Shown here: positions 21,529 through 29,865 of the stretch, in pieces | How the letters are laid out: each line of letters opens with the position of its first letter | Numbering within the stretch: position 1 is the first letter of the stretch | NCBI GenBank assembly: GCA_028867335.1 | Contig: JAGWGN010000013.1 | Span: 1-33,024, forward strand | Origin: Microcaldota archaeon | GTDB taxonomy: Archaea; Micrarchaeota; Micrarchaeia; Micrarchaeales; CABMGC01 | Length of the DNA stretch: 33,024 nucleotides | Direction: 5' to 3' | Notes under the pieces: generated by a model | Told to the model about the DNA's origin: nothing | Databases searched by the model: none | What the model saw: the letters and a program-made list of their open reading frames with translations, nothing else | Program-made: the position numbers and the translations under genes

Positions 21529-22215
21529 ATGAAAAGCAGGGGACTTAAGGATACAAAGAGAAAAAGGGACGTCTATGTGCAAGCTCGAGATTCCATCTCG
21601 CATGCTTTAGACAAGCTGCCTGCCGCAGCATTGAAGAAGGGAAAAGCAAAGCTTATTCTTAGGATGCTAAATAGGATAGGGCAGAACTCCGAGTTCATGC
21701 CCTCCTTGGGTCCGGTTAAGAGCAAAATAATTAGGGACGTGATACAGAAAAGCTCCCCAAATAATCTGCTTGAAATCGGCACGCTCTTTGGTTATTCCGC
21801 CGTGCTCTTTGCAAGGCTTGTACCGAAAGGGTGCAAAATAATAACTCTGGAGCAAAGCAAGGAGAACGCAAAGCTGGCCTCAAGAGTGGTTAGGATGGCG
21901 GGTTTTTCCGGCAAAATCACGATAAAGAGAGGGAATGCACTGGAGATCTTGCCCAAATTAAGGGGCACATTTGACATTGTATTCATAGACGCGAGAAAGG
22001 ACCAGTACCTTGATTACCTAAGGCTCATAGAGAAGCGCATTCCGGTAGGGGGGATTGTGATTGCGGATAATGTGGGCGTGTTCAAAGAGAATGTGTCCGA
22101 GTACCTCAAATACGTCAAGCACTCCGGAAAATACTCATCGAAAACAGTGGACACAAAGTTCGAGTTCTCTGATAAGATATACGACGCCATAGAGATAAGC
22201 AGAAAAATGCGCTAG
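21529..22215 (+). CDS. SAM-dependent O-methyltransferase (family 3, COMT-like)
   Basis: A 228-residue Rossmann methyltransferase. Motif I is LLEIGTLFGYSAVLFARLVP (about 79-98), motif II TLEQSKENAKLA, followed by GNALEILPKL, and the acidic strand FDIVFIDARKDQYLDYLRLI, then GGIVIADNV. The last three are characteristic of the catechol-O-methyltransferase-like family 3, which uses a divalent metal and SAM; some archaeal members act on tRNA or small molecules. Basic N-terminal extension (about 1-45). The substrate is unknown. A basic, Lys-rich start fits RNA binding but is not proof. Confidence 0.85.
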   Translation: MKSRGLKDTKRKRDVYVQARDSISHALDKLPAAALKKGKAKLILRMLNRIGQNSEFMPSLGPVKSKIIRDVIQKSSPNNLLEIGTLFGYSAVLFARLVPKGCKIITLEQSKENAKLASRVVRMAGFSGKITIKRGNALEILPKLRGTFDIVFIDARKDQYLDYLRLIEKRIPVGGIVIADNVGVFKENVSEYLKYVKHSGKYSSKTVDTKFEFSDKIYDAIEISRKMR

Positions 22216-22218
22216 GGC

Positions 22219-22644
22219 TTAGATTAGCGCCTTGTACTTCTTCGCCATCAGGATTACGACAAATATTCCATGGCCGGAGATCACCTCTTGGGAGTGCCTC
22301 ATCCCTTTCGGGATGTAGACGGTCGCAGGGGATGAGACAGTGTACTCCTCGTCCTCAAGGCAGACCCGGTACTTTAGCTTTCCCTTCTCCGAGAGTATCA
22401 GGTTTATCTCGTCAAACTTGTGGTAGTGGAGCTGGCAGTACTTCGGAATCCTCTTTGGGAGCTTTGTGATTATGTGGGCGGCGACCCTCATGTTCGAATT
22501 GGGCGCAAGTTTTGAATCTAAAAGCAGGAATCTTTTCAGAGGCGCCTTGCCGTGGAACTGGACGTTGGGAAGCGGCTCGAATATCCCCTTTCTTATCAGC
22601 TTTGAGTATTTTCTCATTTGATCAGGCTTGAGCTTTTTCCACAT
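22219..22644 (-). CDS. Cupin-domain protein
   Basis: A 141-residue protein with one cupin barrel. Metal-ligand-like residues are in QLHYHKFDEINLIL (His-x-His and Glu, about 71-84) and YIPKGMRHS (about 110-118). Function unknown; small cupins include dioxygenases, isomerases and sugar-binding proteins. The ATG at 22644 overlaps the upstream dph2 coding end by 23 nt; a second ATG (codon 10, base 22617) just after the dph2 stop may be the true start. It is co-oriented and coupled to dph2. Confidence 0.78.
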   Translation of the reverse strand: MWKKLKPDQMRKYSKLIRKGIFEPLPNVQFHGKAPLKRFLLLDSKLAPNSNMRVAAHIITKLPKRIPKYCQLHYHKFDEINLILSEKGKLKYRVCLEDEEYTVSSPATVYIPKGMRHSQEVISGHGIFVVILMAKKYKALI

Positions 22645-23560
22645 TTGCAGTCTGCGCGCTTGCCCGAAGTGTTAGCAACTCGATTAGGTTGTTTGCGCTC
22701 AGCAGCGGCTTTCTAAGCCTCTCGTTGTCGTCGGTCGTGAGCCTCGGGCATGCGGTGTTCACGAACGCATCGAACTCCATCATGTTGTTTAGGTAGTCGA
22801 AGTCAAAGGTGTTTGCGACAAGTATCGCCGCGTCGCATCCCGCCATCTCGACCCTCTTCTTTAGCATCTTGGCGAGGTTCATGTTGGTCTGGCCGTTCTT
22901 GGTGCTCACGAGTATCCCGAACTTCTTCGCGTCTATGCTCCGCATGATCTTGCCGCGCTCCCTCTTCTTGTGCATCACCCGATAGTCATCGAGCCAGAGG
23001 TGCTTTTTTATGAAAGGGTCGATCGCAAGGAATGGTTTTGTCGTTGAGTATACTGCGCCGAGAGGGTGGAATAGGCCTCCTCCAAAATAGACAAAGCACT
23101 CCACCTTTCTGTCTAGGGATGCCGCGCTGCCGATGTCGCAGCCCAGTATCTGCCCGCTATGCTTTGCAAATCCGTAGGGCTTCCCGATGATCACGGTCTT
23201 CCCGTGATCCTCAAAGAACTTCTTCACCACCTCTATCTGGTGGATGTGCTGGATCGTTGTGACGAGCCCAATCGTGTTGAACTTTGCAAGCTCCGGTAGC
23301 GATGGCTCAAGGCCCTCGAGGCTTGCATCGATCGTGTAGAAGATGTACTCGACAGGGAAGTCCACCTTTGTGAACTCAGCGTGCCCGAAGTGTATGAGCT
23401 TCTCCGCTCCGATGGACTTCGCCTCCTCTATTGCAAGGTCGCATGCCCCGAAGTTGGGCGTCGCTGAAACGAATACCTCGTTGCCCTCGGCTTCGAGACG
23501 TTTTGCATGCGCAAGCGCGAACTGCTTGAGCCCTTCAGGAAACTGCAATAAAAGTTTCAT
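22622..23560 (-). CDS. dph2: Diphthamide synthase Dph2 (first step)
   Basis: A 312-residue archaeal Dph2. Three Cys bind its 4Fe-4S cluster: C40 (NFGACDL), C141 (QILGCDIG) and C271 (VNTACPRL), one in each of three repeated subdomains. It transfers the 3-amino-3-carboxypropyl group of SAM to the histidine of elongation factor 2, by a non-canonical radical mechanism. QFPEGL near the start and FGGGLFHPLGA in the middle are family landmarks. It lies 17 nt downstream of the L10e gene, so translation-related genes sit together. Confidence 0.93.
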   Translation of the reverse strand: MKLLLQFPEGLKQFALAHAKRLEAEGNEVFVSATPNFGACDLAIEEAKSIGAEKLIHFGHAEFTKVDFPVEYIFYTIDASLEGLEPSLPELAKFNTIGLVTTIQHIHQIEVVKKFFEDHGKTVIIGKPYGFAKHSGQILGCDIGSAASLDRKVECFVYFGGGLFHPLGAVYSTTKPFLAIDPFIKKHLWLDDYRVMHKKRERGKIMRSIDAKKFGILVSTKNGQTNMNLAKMLKKRVEMAGCDAAILVANTFDFDYLNNMMEFDAFVNTACPRLTTDDNERLRKPLLSANNLIELLTLRASAQTANVEKAQA

Positions 23561-23577
23561 AGCATCAAAATGAGATT

Positions 23578-24168
23578 TTATGCGACTACTGCTGCTGCCT
23601 TCTCCTTCTTTGAAGGGGCCGCAGGCGCTGAGGCAGGCTTCTTGATCTCCTCGACCTCTATCTTGTAGTGGCCCGAGAGCTTGTCTGACGCCCTATGCAA
23701 GGCAACCTGCCCTACTTTCTTGTGCGAAGCGTAAGTCTTGAGCTCGAAGACCGTTGAGCCTGAGAAGATCCTTGCCGCGACTGCGGTAGGCCTTCCGAAC
23801 GAGAGAGTCATTCCCTGGGAGATTCTGTCTGCTCCCGCCCCGGTCGCGAACTTCTTCTCTCGAAGTACGTTGTGTGGATAAGGAATGATCTTGTACTGGT
23901 ACATCTGTACGCCGATCTCTCTGTCGAGGTACTTGTTTGAGACCTGACGTGCTGCCTCAAGAGAGTTTGACCTTAGCTGGACGTTGTCTTGGCAGACCAG
24001 CCTCATGATTATGTCGAAGTCGTCCTTCCTTGTGCCCATGTTGAACACAAGCAGGCTTGTGTGTGGAAGGGCCTTGACAAAGTTCTTCCTTGGCTTCTTC
24101 ACCGAGTATCTGCTCCATGCCTGGCTGTTAATCTTTCTTACAGCTCGCCCTGGTCTAATTCTTGCCAT
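23578..24168 (-). CDS. rpl10e: Ribosomal protein L10e (uL16)
   Basis: A 196-residue large-subunit protein, archaeal/eukaryotic L10e. The conserved core covers about residues 1-172: MARIRPGRAVRKINSQAWSR, an ATGAGADRISQGMTLSFGRP loop near the peptidyl-transferase/A-site region, and VALHRASDKLSGHYKIE. It ends with an Ala/Pro/Lys-rich tail of about 20 residues, probably flexible. A TATA element lies about 40 bp upstream. First gene of the L10e-dph2-cupin run. Confidence 0.96.
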   Translation of the reverse strand: MARIRPGRAVRKINSQAWSRYSVKKPRKNFVKALPHTSLLVFNMGTRKDDFDIIMRLVCQDNVQLRSNSLEAARQVSNKYLDREIGVQMYQYKIIPYPHNVLREKKFATGAGADRISQGMTLSFGRPTAVAARIFSGSTVFELKTYASHKKVGQVALHRASDKLSGHYKIEVEEIKKPASAPAAPSKKEKAAAVVA

Positions 24169-24207
24169 AAAACACGCCTTTAGTAACAGATTGTATTGGC
24201 TGAGAAA

Positions 24208-24217
24208 GTTTATAATA
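24208..24217 (-). promoter_or_regulatory. TATA element of L10e operon
   Basis: TATTATAAAC on the minus strand, 40-49 bp upstream of the L10e ATG, with an expected start near 24188 and a leader of about 20 nt containing AAAGGCG. Confidence 0.45.
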
Positions 24218-24243
24218 GTTACATTTTGAGGGCCGAGATGTGC

Positions 24244-24507
24244 CTACTCCCTTTTTGCAGTCAGCCTTGCAACCTTCTTTAGGTCGTCTCGCTTTTTGAG
24301 GCTGTACTCGAGCCTGTCGACCTGACTTTGGGTTCCAACCGTTCTAACCATCATGCAGTACTCCTTATCCTTCACCATAAGCCCTGGAACTCGGCTCGTC
24401 TCAACGACTCCGTTTCGTCTCTCCAAAGCCTGGGAGAGTTTCTCATCGCCGCCATGGCAGGAGTCATTGCATCGCAATAGGAAGATCGCGGTGGTGAGTT
24501 TTGGCAT
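24244..24507 (-). CDS. Small unknown protein, ferredoxin-like fold?
   Basis: An 87-residue protein starting MPKLTTAIFLLRCNDSCHGG. A beta strand (TTAIFLLRC), a helix (DEKLSQALERR), a strand (KEYCMMVRTV) and a final charged helix suggest a beta-alpha-beta-type fold, perhaps ACT-like, by eye only. Three Cys. Longer upstream reading frame is ignored because it runs into the promoter of the divergent HAD gene. No family recognised. Confidence 0.6.
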   Translation of the reverse strand: MPKLTTAIFLLRCNDSCHGGDEKLSQALERRNGVVETSRVPGLMVKDKEYCMMVRTVGTQSQVDRLEYSLKKRDDLKKVARLTAKRE

Positions 24508-24539
24508 CAGATTCCCAAAAGGATATTGTTGGACAACTG

Positions 24540-24547
24540 ATATAAAA
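24540..24547 (+). promoter_or_regulatory. TATA element of deoxyribonucleotidase-like gene
   Basis: ATATAAAA about 32-39 bp upstream of the ATG at 24579, giving a short leader of about 12 nt. Confidence 0.55.
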
Positions 24548-24578
24548 CTTTTGCACTGCAAATAGAATTGCTGGTTCC

Positions 24579-25139
24579 ATGACAAAGATGAAGCTCGGGG
24601 TAGACGTAGATGGAACACTAGCAAACACTGTTGATGTATTCCTTGAGTACCTGAAGAAGAACCATCAGATAGAAGTCGACAGAGAGGAGATTGTCAGCTA
24701 TGAGATGACAAAGCACGTCCCTCTCTCCAAAAAGGAGGTCCATGGGATCTGGAAAAGGGTATGGGAGGAGCACCCGAAGATCAAGCTTGAAGACGCAAAC
24801 GCTCCAGAGGTGCTAAAGCGCCTTGGGGATAGGTTTGAGATACACATAGTTACCGCCACCAACGCAAGGGAGCAGGACCTAAAGGGCTGGCTTTCCGCAA
24901 ACAGGATACCATACAATAAGATCCAGAAGTTCAAGGGACAGGTGCACAAGGTCGACTCGAAGGTGGACGTGCATGTTGACGACTGCTTTGAGATAAGCGA
25001 GCTTTTCATAAAGAGCAACATCCGCCTGATACTTCTTGAGCAGCCCTGGAACAAAAGGCACCACGGACTTGTGAAAAATGAGAAGCTGGTTAAGATTGCA
25101 AAGAACTGGAAGCAGATTGAAGGGATACTCGGAAGGTAG
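24579..25139 (+). CDS. 5'(3')-deoxyribonucleotidase-like HAD phosphatase
   Basis: A 186-residue HAD protein. Motif I is LGVDVDGTLANT (D9 nucleophile, D11 acid/base), motif II the Thr of IHIVTATN (about residue 91), and the late acidic motif is VDVHVDDCFEISE. The small cap after motif I and the ILLEQPWNKRHH strand near the C-terminus are typical of the NT5C family, which dephosphorylates deoxyribonucleoside monophosphates. A role in dNTP pool control or nucleotide salvage is likely by family. It has its own promoter and stands between two minus-strand genes. Confidence 0.87.
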   Translation: MTKMKLGVDVDGTLANTVDVFLEYLKKNHQIEVDREEIVSYEMTKHVPLSKKEVHGIWKRVWEEHPKIKLEDANAPEVLKRLGDRFEIHIVTATNAREQDLKGWLSANRIPYNKIQKFKGQVHKVDSKVDVHVDDCFEISELFIKSNIRLILLEQPWNKRHHGLVKNEKLVKIAKNWKQIEGILGR

Positions 25140-25143
25140 TAGA

Positions 25144-25752
25144 TTATCCCTTCGCCTTGACAAAGCGGTCGTTGACGTCGCCCCAGTTGACCACGTTCCA
25201 CCAGCTTTCCACGTACTTTGCCCTGTCGTTTAGGTACTGGAGATAGTATGCGTGCTCCCAGACGTCGAGTGAAAGAAGTATCTCGAGCTGCGGGAGGTGC
25301 ATCATGTTCTGTTTTTCGATCTGCGTCAGCACGAGCTTGTCTATGCTCTTGTCGTAGAGCAAGAGCGCCCATCCGCTTCCCTCGACGGTCTTTGCGGCGT
25401 CGGAAAACTGAGCCTTGAACGCCTCGAAGGATCCGAAGTCCTCCTTTATCTTGACTGCAACCGGATCAGTTGGCGATCCGCCACGCTTTCCATCTGGCGC
25501 CATGTTCTGCCAGAAGATGCTATGAAGCGTGTGTCCACCGAGGTTGAAACTAAAATCCCTCAGAACAGCCCTTGTGTCAATCTGAATCTCACCTGCCCTT
25601 GCCTTCTCGAGCTTCTCGAGGGCCGCATTTGCCCCGTTGACGTATGCGAGGTGGTGCTTGTCGTGGTGTAGCTGCATTATCTTCTCGGATATGAAAGGCT
25701 CAAGAGCGTTGTATGCGTAAGGAAGCTGCGGTAGTTCGTATTTGTTTGCCAT
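25144..25752 (-). CDS. sod: Superoxide dismutase (Fe/Mn)
   Basis: A 202-residue Fe/Mn SOD. Metal ligands are H29 (QLHHDKHH), H77 (GGHTLHSIFW), D163 and H167 (DVWEHAYYLQY). The N-terminal helical hairpin and C-terminal alpha/beta domain are complete. It converts superoxide to oxygen and peroxide in the cytosol; iron or manganese cannot be told apart with confidence. GGGTAATACC precedes the ATG at 25752; an in-frame ATG 12 nt upstream is at the spacing expected for a leaderless start from the TATA at 25785-25793. Presence implies exposure to oxygen. Confidence 0.94.
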   Translation of the reverse strand: MANKYELPQLPYAYNALEPFISEKIMQLHHDKHHLAYVNGANAALEKLEKARAGEIQIDTRAVLRDFSFNLGGHTLHSIFWQNMAPDGKRGGSPTDPVAVKIKEDFGSFEAFKAQFSDAAKTVEGSGWALLLYDKSIDKLVLTQIEKQNMMHLPQLEILLSLDVWEHAYYLQYLNDRAKYVESWWNVVNWGDVNDRFVKAKG

Positions 25753-25784
25753 GGTATTACCCATTTGAGTATGGAAGTGCAAGG

Positions 25785-25793
25785 AATTTATAC
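25785..25793 (-). promoter_or_regulatory. TATA element of SOD gene
   Basis: GTATAAATT on the minus strand in the short gap between the DHH gene stop and the SOD start. Confidence 0.5.
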
Positions 25794-25807
25794 TGTGGGT
25801 GCACCGC

Positions 25808-27220
25808 TCATTGTATTGCGCAGCCAAGGCTGCGGAGCAGGGCGTTGATTAGCTCCTTCTTGTTCTGGTCGTTTCTGAGCTTGATGCTTGCGGCGCTGTT
25901 GTGGCCCCCTGCGCCCTCGATATAGGAGTACCCGAGCTTTAGTTCGCCGATCGTCTTGAGTATGTTTGTCTTCTCGACAAGAGGCGCGCTCACCCTTATC
26001 GAGATGAAGTGGCCGAAGTGAAGGAGGAGTATTGGGGGCTTGTCGCTCATCTTCTCGATGCGCTCGAGAAGCTTTGAGGCGTAGCGTCCGGGAAGCGGAT
26101 ACTTTGTCATGGCGTCCTTTCGCACGTTCTCGAAGTCGAGAAGGTAGATGTTTGAATCCGAGGTCCTGTACTGCTTTATGCCCTCGATTCCCGAATCGAT
26201 CGCCTCCTCAATCCTCGCCTTGGCATACTTTGTGAGCTCGGTTCTTCTCTTCTCGTCTCCAAGTATCTGGTCAATCTCAGATGGGGTTATGTCGTTTGAT
26301 CCAGATGCAATTGCAATCTTTTTGTCGCTGGTAAGCATGTCGAGTAGCAGCGCAAGTTCTCTTCCCTTTTCGTCGTCCTGCGCATATCCGCTGTAGTCTC
26401 CTATGAGCGAGGCGCTTTGAATCAAAGACAGGTCAATATCTGCAAACCTTCTGCCGAACTCGCATGCAAGAAATCCTGCAGTGTAGTTTGAGTTTCCCTC
26501 GAAATTCCACGGATTGGTATAGAGGGGGACCAACTTTGTCAGCTCCTCGACTGGAGGGTGGTGGTCGAGCCAGATTATGTCGAACTTCTCGCCCGCAGTC
26601 TGGGCGCCCATTACGCTCTCCTCGGTTGTGCCGAAATCGGTGATGAGAAGCAGCGGCTTCTCGTTTGAATCGTAGTTGCCCACGGTCAGGATGTCCTCCT
26701 TCGCATCGCTGTTGGAGTACGCAACTCCCCTTTGCATCTTCCAGAAAATCCTTGGAAGGCCGGTTGCAGAGATTTTATTCGCCACATTCACTATCGAAAG
26801 GTAAATGCCGTAGGCGCCGGTGAGCCCGTCGGCATCGTTGTGGAACCTGACAATTATCGGAGCTCCCAGGAGTATCTTCTGGAGAAATAATGCCGCCGAT
26901 TCATCAAGCCTTTGCTTCATCTTTATCGTCACTGAGTCGATCTCGCCCTTTCCTGTTTTGCCAAATGGGAGAATAAGCTTGGATGCGTATGCCGCAGCAC
27001 TAGTCCGCGATGATTCAAGGGCATTTGGATCCTCAGAGATTATTGCAGACTCTATCTTGCCCTCTACAACCTCCCCTTTCACCAGATCTCCCAGGTGCAG
27101 AACTATCGAGCTCTTTAGCTCCTGGATTTGCGGCCTCTCCTTTGAGAGGCTTGTTATCCAGTAGGAGTTTTCGCTCAGAGATGCCGCATGCTTAACACAA
27201 GAAACAATACCCTCAAGCAT
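25808..27220 (-). CDS. DHH/DHHA1-family phosphoesterase (archaeal RecJ-like)
   Basis: A 470-residue protein. An N-terminal OB-like or linker region (about 1-120) precedes the DHH domain: FHNDADGLTGAYG (about 127-139), LLITDFGTTEE, and the signature DHHPP (about 220-224), then GDYSGYA. The C-terminal DHHA1 domain ends with EGAGGHNSAASIKL. These ligate two metal ions. Family members are 5'-3' exonucleases (RecJ, GAN) or nanoRNA/cyclic-dinucleotide phosphodiesterases; archaeal RecJ-like proteins act in replication and repair. Which one applies here is not decided. The ATG at 27220 is preferred over an adjacent TTG. Confidence 0.87.
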   Translation of the reverse strand: MLEGIVSCVKHAASLSENSYWITSLSKERPQIQELKSSIVLHLGDLVKGEVVEGKIESAIISEDPNALESSRTSAAAYASKLILPFGKTGKGEIDSVTIKMKQRLDESAALFLQKILLGAPIIVRFHNDADGLTGAYGIYLSIVNVANKISATGLPRIFWKMQRGVAYSNSDAKEDILTVGNYDSNEKPLLLITDFGTTEESVMGAQTAGEKFDIIWLDHHPPVEELTKLVPLYTNPWNFEGNSNYTAGFLACEFGRRFADIDLSLIQSASLIGDYSGYAQDDEKGRELALLLDMLTSDKKIAIASGSNDITPSEIDQILGDEKRRTELTKYAKARIEEAIDSGIEGIKQYRTSDSNIYLLDFENVRKDAMTKYPLPGRYASKLLERIEKMSDKPPILLLHFGHFISIRVSAPLVEKTNILKTIGELKLGYSYIEGAGGHNSAASIKLRNDQNKKELINALLRSLGCAIQ

Positions 27221-27240
27221 CAAAACAGCTCAGCTTCGCT

Positions 27241-28281
27241 TCATTTTATTTGTAACAGGCAAGCATTATTAGCAGTTGAGTTGCGGATGTAGCCGCAGAA
27301 TGTCGCGTTGTTGTACTTTGCGGCCATCGAGGAGTAGCACTGCAGCGAGAGGGCCGCTGAGAAGGAGGCGCAGATCGAGACGTTCTTTGTGTCTATCGCC
27401 TCTGCAAGTAGCACGTACTGCGCGCAGAATCCCTGGTACTGCTGGAAGGCGCTGCAGCTTGCTATTAGCTGCGCGTAGCTTGTGGGGGTGGAGTTGGTGT
27501 AGTTGCCCGCAACGGCGTATGCGCACAGCCCCCTGGCCGAGGCGCTCTCGTTTGCGCAGAGCGCCGAGTTGGAGGTCCTTGATGCGAGAAGCGTGTAGCA
27601 GATGTCGCGTGCGCTGTAGTTCTGGCTCGGCAAAAATGCTAGGCTGCTAATCGAGGAGATCACAGACGAGTTTGCGCTTGCTATTGCGCCCTTTGTTAGA
27701 TTGAGTATCTTGGAAATCGCGCTCCTATCGGTGCTGTTTGAGACCTGCGCGCAGTGGGCGGGGAGCAGGGTTGAGGAGGCCAGGTTGAAACTTATCGCAG
27801 AGGCGCAGATCTGCCTGTTCGAAAAGTTTGCCTCGGATGCGCACATGGACAGGTTTGTCGCCGACACTGCGATCGAGGTGATGCAGCCATCGGAATATTG
27901 GGCCCCGAGGGAGGTGCAGAGAGAGGCGTTGCCAGTTGCCTGTGCGATGTATGAGACGCAGGCCCGAGCGCTCGAGTTGCTTGCCGCGTTCAGGCAGCCC
28001 TGCGGGGAGAGCGTGGACTCGGCAATCTGGGAGTAGCAGGGGCCCTGCGAGCTTCCCTGTATGCTTGCGCAGATGCTCTGGTTCTGGGTGGATGTTGCAA
28101 GGGCGTAGAAGCATGAATCGCGGCTCTCCCCGAGTATTATGCCGCTGCAGCGCTGCAGGGGGTTGCCTGTAGGCAGAAGCGTTACCGCAATGGCAAGGGC
28201 GATCAAGATCAGCGTTATTGCGCCGTATAGGCGGAGCCTCTTTGAAGAATCTGGGATGTTTTGCTTGACTCTTGCGCGCAT
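27241..28281 (-). CDS. Exported Cys-rich repeat protein, membrane-anchored
   Basis: A 346-residue protein with a basic start, one TM helix (about 17-37, LYGAITLILIALAIAVTLLP) and a long extracytoplasmic domain with about 20 Cys at regular spacing. A loosely repeated unit of about 20-25 residues (x-C-x-x-x-I-A-x-x-T-x-N-x-S-x-C) recurs, for example SCFYALATSTQNQSIC and ACVSYIAQATGNASLC. Paired Cys likely form disulfides, and many NxS/T sequons suggest N-glycosylation. GGTGCA precedes the ATG. Neighbours are a KaiC-like ATPase and a DHH phosphoesterase. No family recognised; likely a cell-surface protein. Confidence 0.75.
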   Translation of the reverse strand: MRARVKQNIPDSSKRLRLYGAITLILIALAIAVTLLPTGNPLQRCSGIILGESRDSCFYALATSTQNQSICASIQGSSQGPCYSQIAESTLSPQGCLNAASNSSARACVSYIAQATGNASLCTSLGAQYSDGCITSIAVSATNLSMCASEANFSNRQICASAISFNLASSTLLPAHCAQVSNSTDRSAISKILNLTKGAIASANSSVISSISSLAFLPSQNYSARDICYTLLASRTSNSALCANESASARGLCAYAVAGNYTNSTPTSYAQLIASCSAFQQYQGFCAQYVLLAEAIDTKNVSICASFSAALSLQCYSSMAAKYNNATFCGYIRNSTANNACLLQIK

Positions 28282-28291
28282 TGCACCAGCT

Positions 28292-29017
28292 TTAGTAGAG
28301 GGATGCGTCCTCTGCGGAATAGACCTTGAACCCTGTGCCGGTTATGTCATAGGGAGTCGTGACGAAGCTGTGCTTTCCGCCCCTCATCTTGATGATCTCC
28401 ATCGCGCGAATCCTCTTCTCCGCCTCCCCTGTCTGGTACATCGAGATTATGCCGTCGAAGATGAAGAACTCGGGCTTGAACTCCAGCTTGCTCCTCTCGG
28501 GAGTCGCAGCCTCCATCGTAAGCAGCGTTGTGACGTTGAGCCTTCGCATGTCGTTTATGAACTCGATCATCGACCTCCTGTAGGCGACCTGGTCGCTTAT
28601 CAGAAGGCTTAGTATGGATGCCGAGTCGACGACGACCCTTGTCGCGCCTATCTGGCTGACAAGCTCCTCGATCTCGCTGACCACCTTTCCGAACTCGTAT
28701 CCCGAAGGGTCGGCTGCGGCGAGCTTGTCCGTAGGCTCCTTTCCGTCTATTATGAGCTTCTTGCTCGCGATCATCTCGTCTATGTCGGTGAGCTCGTTGA
28801 AGGTGGACTTTGCGTTTTCCAGCACCCGCTTCGGATTCTCCTCAAGCGAGAAGTAGACGCCAGGCTGTCCCATCTTTGCGTTGCGGTAGAGTATCTCAAA
28901 GCAGATGAGCGTCTTTCCGGCGCCAGGTCCTCCTGCGATTACCACCTGATTGCCCTCGGGTATTCCCCCGTAGAGCATGGCGTCCAGCCCAGAGATTCCC
29001 GTTTTGACTATGCCCAT
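28292..29017 (-). CDS. KaiC/RadA-like single-domain ATPase
   Basis: A 241-residue RecA-superfamily ATPase. It begins with the KaiC-type lead TGISGLDAMLYGGIPEGNQ, Walker A GGPGAGKT (29-36), then VYFSLEENP, and Walker B ATRVVVDSASIL (about 124-135). DMRRLNVTTLLTMEA supplies the later strand. Archaeal single-domain KaiC-like proteins are widespread with few known roles, including archaellum control (ArlH) and possible signalling kinases; motifs here are not ArlH-like. It is the first gene of the run towards the SOD. Confidence 0.88.
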   Translation of the reverse strand: MGIVKTGISGLDAMLYGGIPEGNQVVIAGGPGAGKTLICFEILYRNAKMGQPGVYFSLEENPKRVLENAKSTFNELTDIDEMIASKKLIIDGKEPTDKLAAADPSGYEFGKVVSEIEELVSQIGATRVVVDSASILSLLISDQVAYRRSMIEFINDMRRLNVTTLLTMEAATPERSKLEFKPEFFIFDGIISMYQTGEAEKRIRAMEIIKMRGGKHSFVTTPYDITGTGFKVYSAEDASLY

Positions 29018-29053
29018 CGAAAAGCCTTAAATAGTTAGAATCATAGAGATCTA

Positions 29054-29064
29054 AGTATATAAAA
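29054..29064. promoter_or_regulatory. Shared TATA region of divergent KaiC-like and exported-protein genes
   Basis: GTATATAAAAG lies in the 59-bp gap between divergent starts (29017 minus, 29077 plus). Its central TATATA reads similarly on both strands, so it may serve both genes. TTGGTGTTG after it is the SD of the plus gene. Confidence 0.45.
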
Positions 29065-29076
29065 GTTGGTGTTGCC

Positions 29077-29778
29077 GTGAACAAAAAAATCGTCATAATT
29101 GGGATTCTACTGATACTGGCCGCATTCGCGGCGGGAATAGCGGTAACGCCAGGCACATTCGGTTCGATAGCAAACACCACGCTAATGAACGTCTCAATCG
29201 GCGCGCAGGGAAGTTCCTCCGTCCCATTCATTGTCGGGGTGAACGGCCTTGTCTCGGTGATATACAACTCGGATTCCAGTGTTGACTTCTACTTCGCAAA
29301 CAGCACAGCATTCAAGACGCTCGGACCTTACCAAAACAGCAGCCTGCTCCTCTCGCAGTGGGCAAGAAACCTCTACGGCAACGGGGTGTACGAGATCATT
29401 CCGAACTCCGCGAACGGGATCTTCCCCAACTTTGCGCCGCAAAACTCCACCTCGCTAAACTACTCGTATGCGAGCCAAAATGAGTTCCCGCTCGCCGCCG
29501 GCACTTACTATGCGATCTTCGAGAACTCTGGGAACAAGAGCACTGTGATCCAGATGATCTCAAGCATATCGGACAGCAGCAGGGTCGCCGCAGGATTTAG
29601 CCAGTTCATAAAGGTCGGGCTCGTCTTCTTCTTTGCGCTGCTCGCCGGAATAATACTGATAATCTATGGGATCCTAAAGAAGCCGAAGGTGCAGCCTGCT
29701 GCGCCTGCAGCCGACCAGAGGAAGGTCGATGAGATCTACAAGGATGTGGACAGGAAGAAACCCAAGGGTAAGAAGTGA
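29077..29778 (+). CDS. Exported membrane protein with glycosylation sequons
   Basis: A 233-residue protein with GTG start and GGTGTT 4-9 nt upstream. An N-terminal hydrophobic segment (about 4-22) is a signal or anchor; residues about 25-175 are an extracytoplasmic Asn/Ser/Thr-rich beta domain with about eight NxS/T sequons; a second TM helix (about 181-201) leads to a basic cytoplasmic tail (KKPKVQPAAPAADQRKVDEI). Two-anchor or signal-plus-anchor surface protein. No family recognised; probably glycosylated. Confidence 0.75.
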   Translation: MNKKIVIIGILLILAAFAAGIAVTPGTFGSIANTTLMNVSIGAQGSSSVPFIVGVNGLVSVIYNSDSSVDFYFANSTAFKTLGPYQNSSLLLSQWARNLYGNGVYEIIPNSANGIFPNFAPQNSTSLNYSYASQNEFPLAAGTYYAIFENSGNKSTVIQMISSISDSSRVAAGFSQFIKVGLVFFFALLAGIILIIYGILKKPKVQPAAPAADQRKVDEIYKDVDRKKPKGKK

Positions 29779-29797
29779 GTTGGGTAAAAAGAAACCG

Positions 29798-29839
29798 GCA
29801 GATAAGATTATGTGGGGAGTGGAAAGTAATCTTATCTGC
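29798..29839. repeat. Perfect 13-bp inverted repeat (hairpin or operator)
   Basis: GCAGATAAGATTA (29798-29810) and TAATCTTATCTGC (29827-29839) are perfect inverted repeats around a G-rich 16-nt spacer (TGTGGGGAGTGGAAAG). It lies about 20 nt after the upstream stop and about 30 bp before a TATA element. It could be a stem-loop in the 3' UTR of the upstream mRNA or a dimer-binding operator for the downstream regulator. Confidence 0.85.
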
Positions 29840-29865
29840 GAGTAAAACAGATTTGTAGAATAAGG

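Noticed and set aside
28292-29017. Archaellum protein ArlH
   Set aside because: It has a canonical KaiC Walker A (GGPGAGKT) and lead motif, and no ArlI/ArlJ or archaellin operon is next to it.
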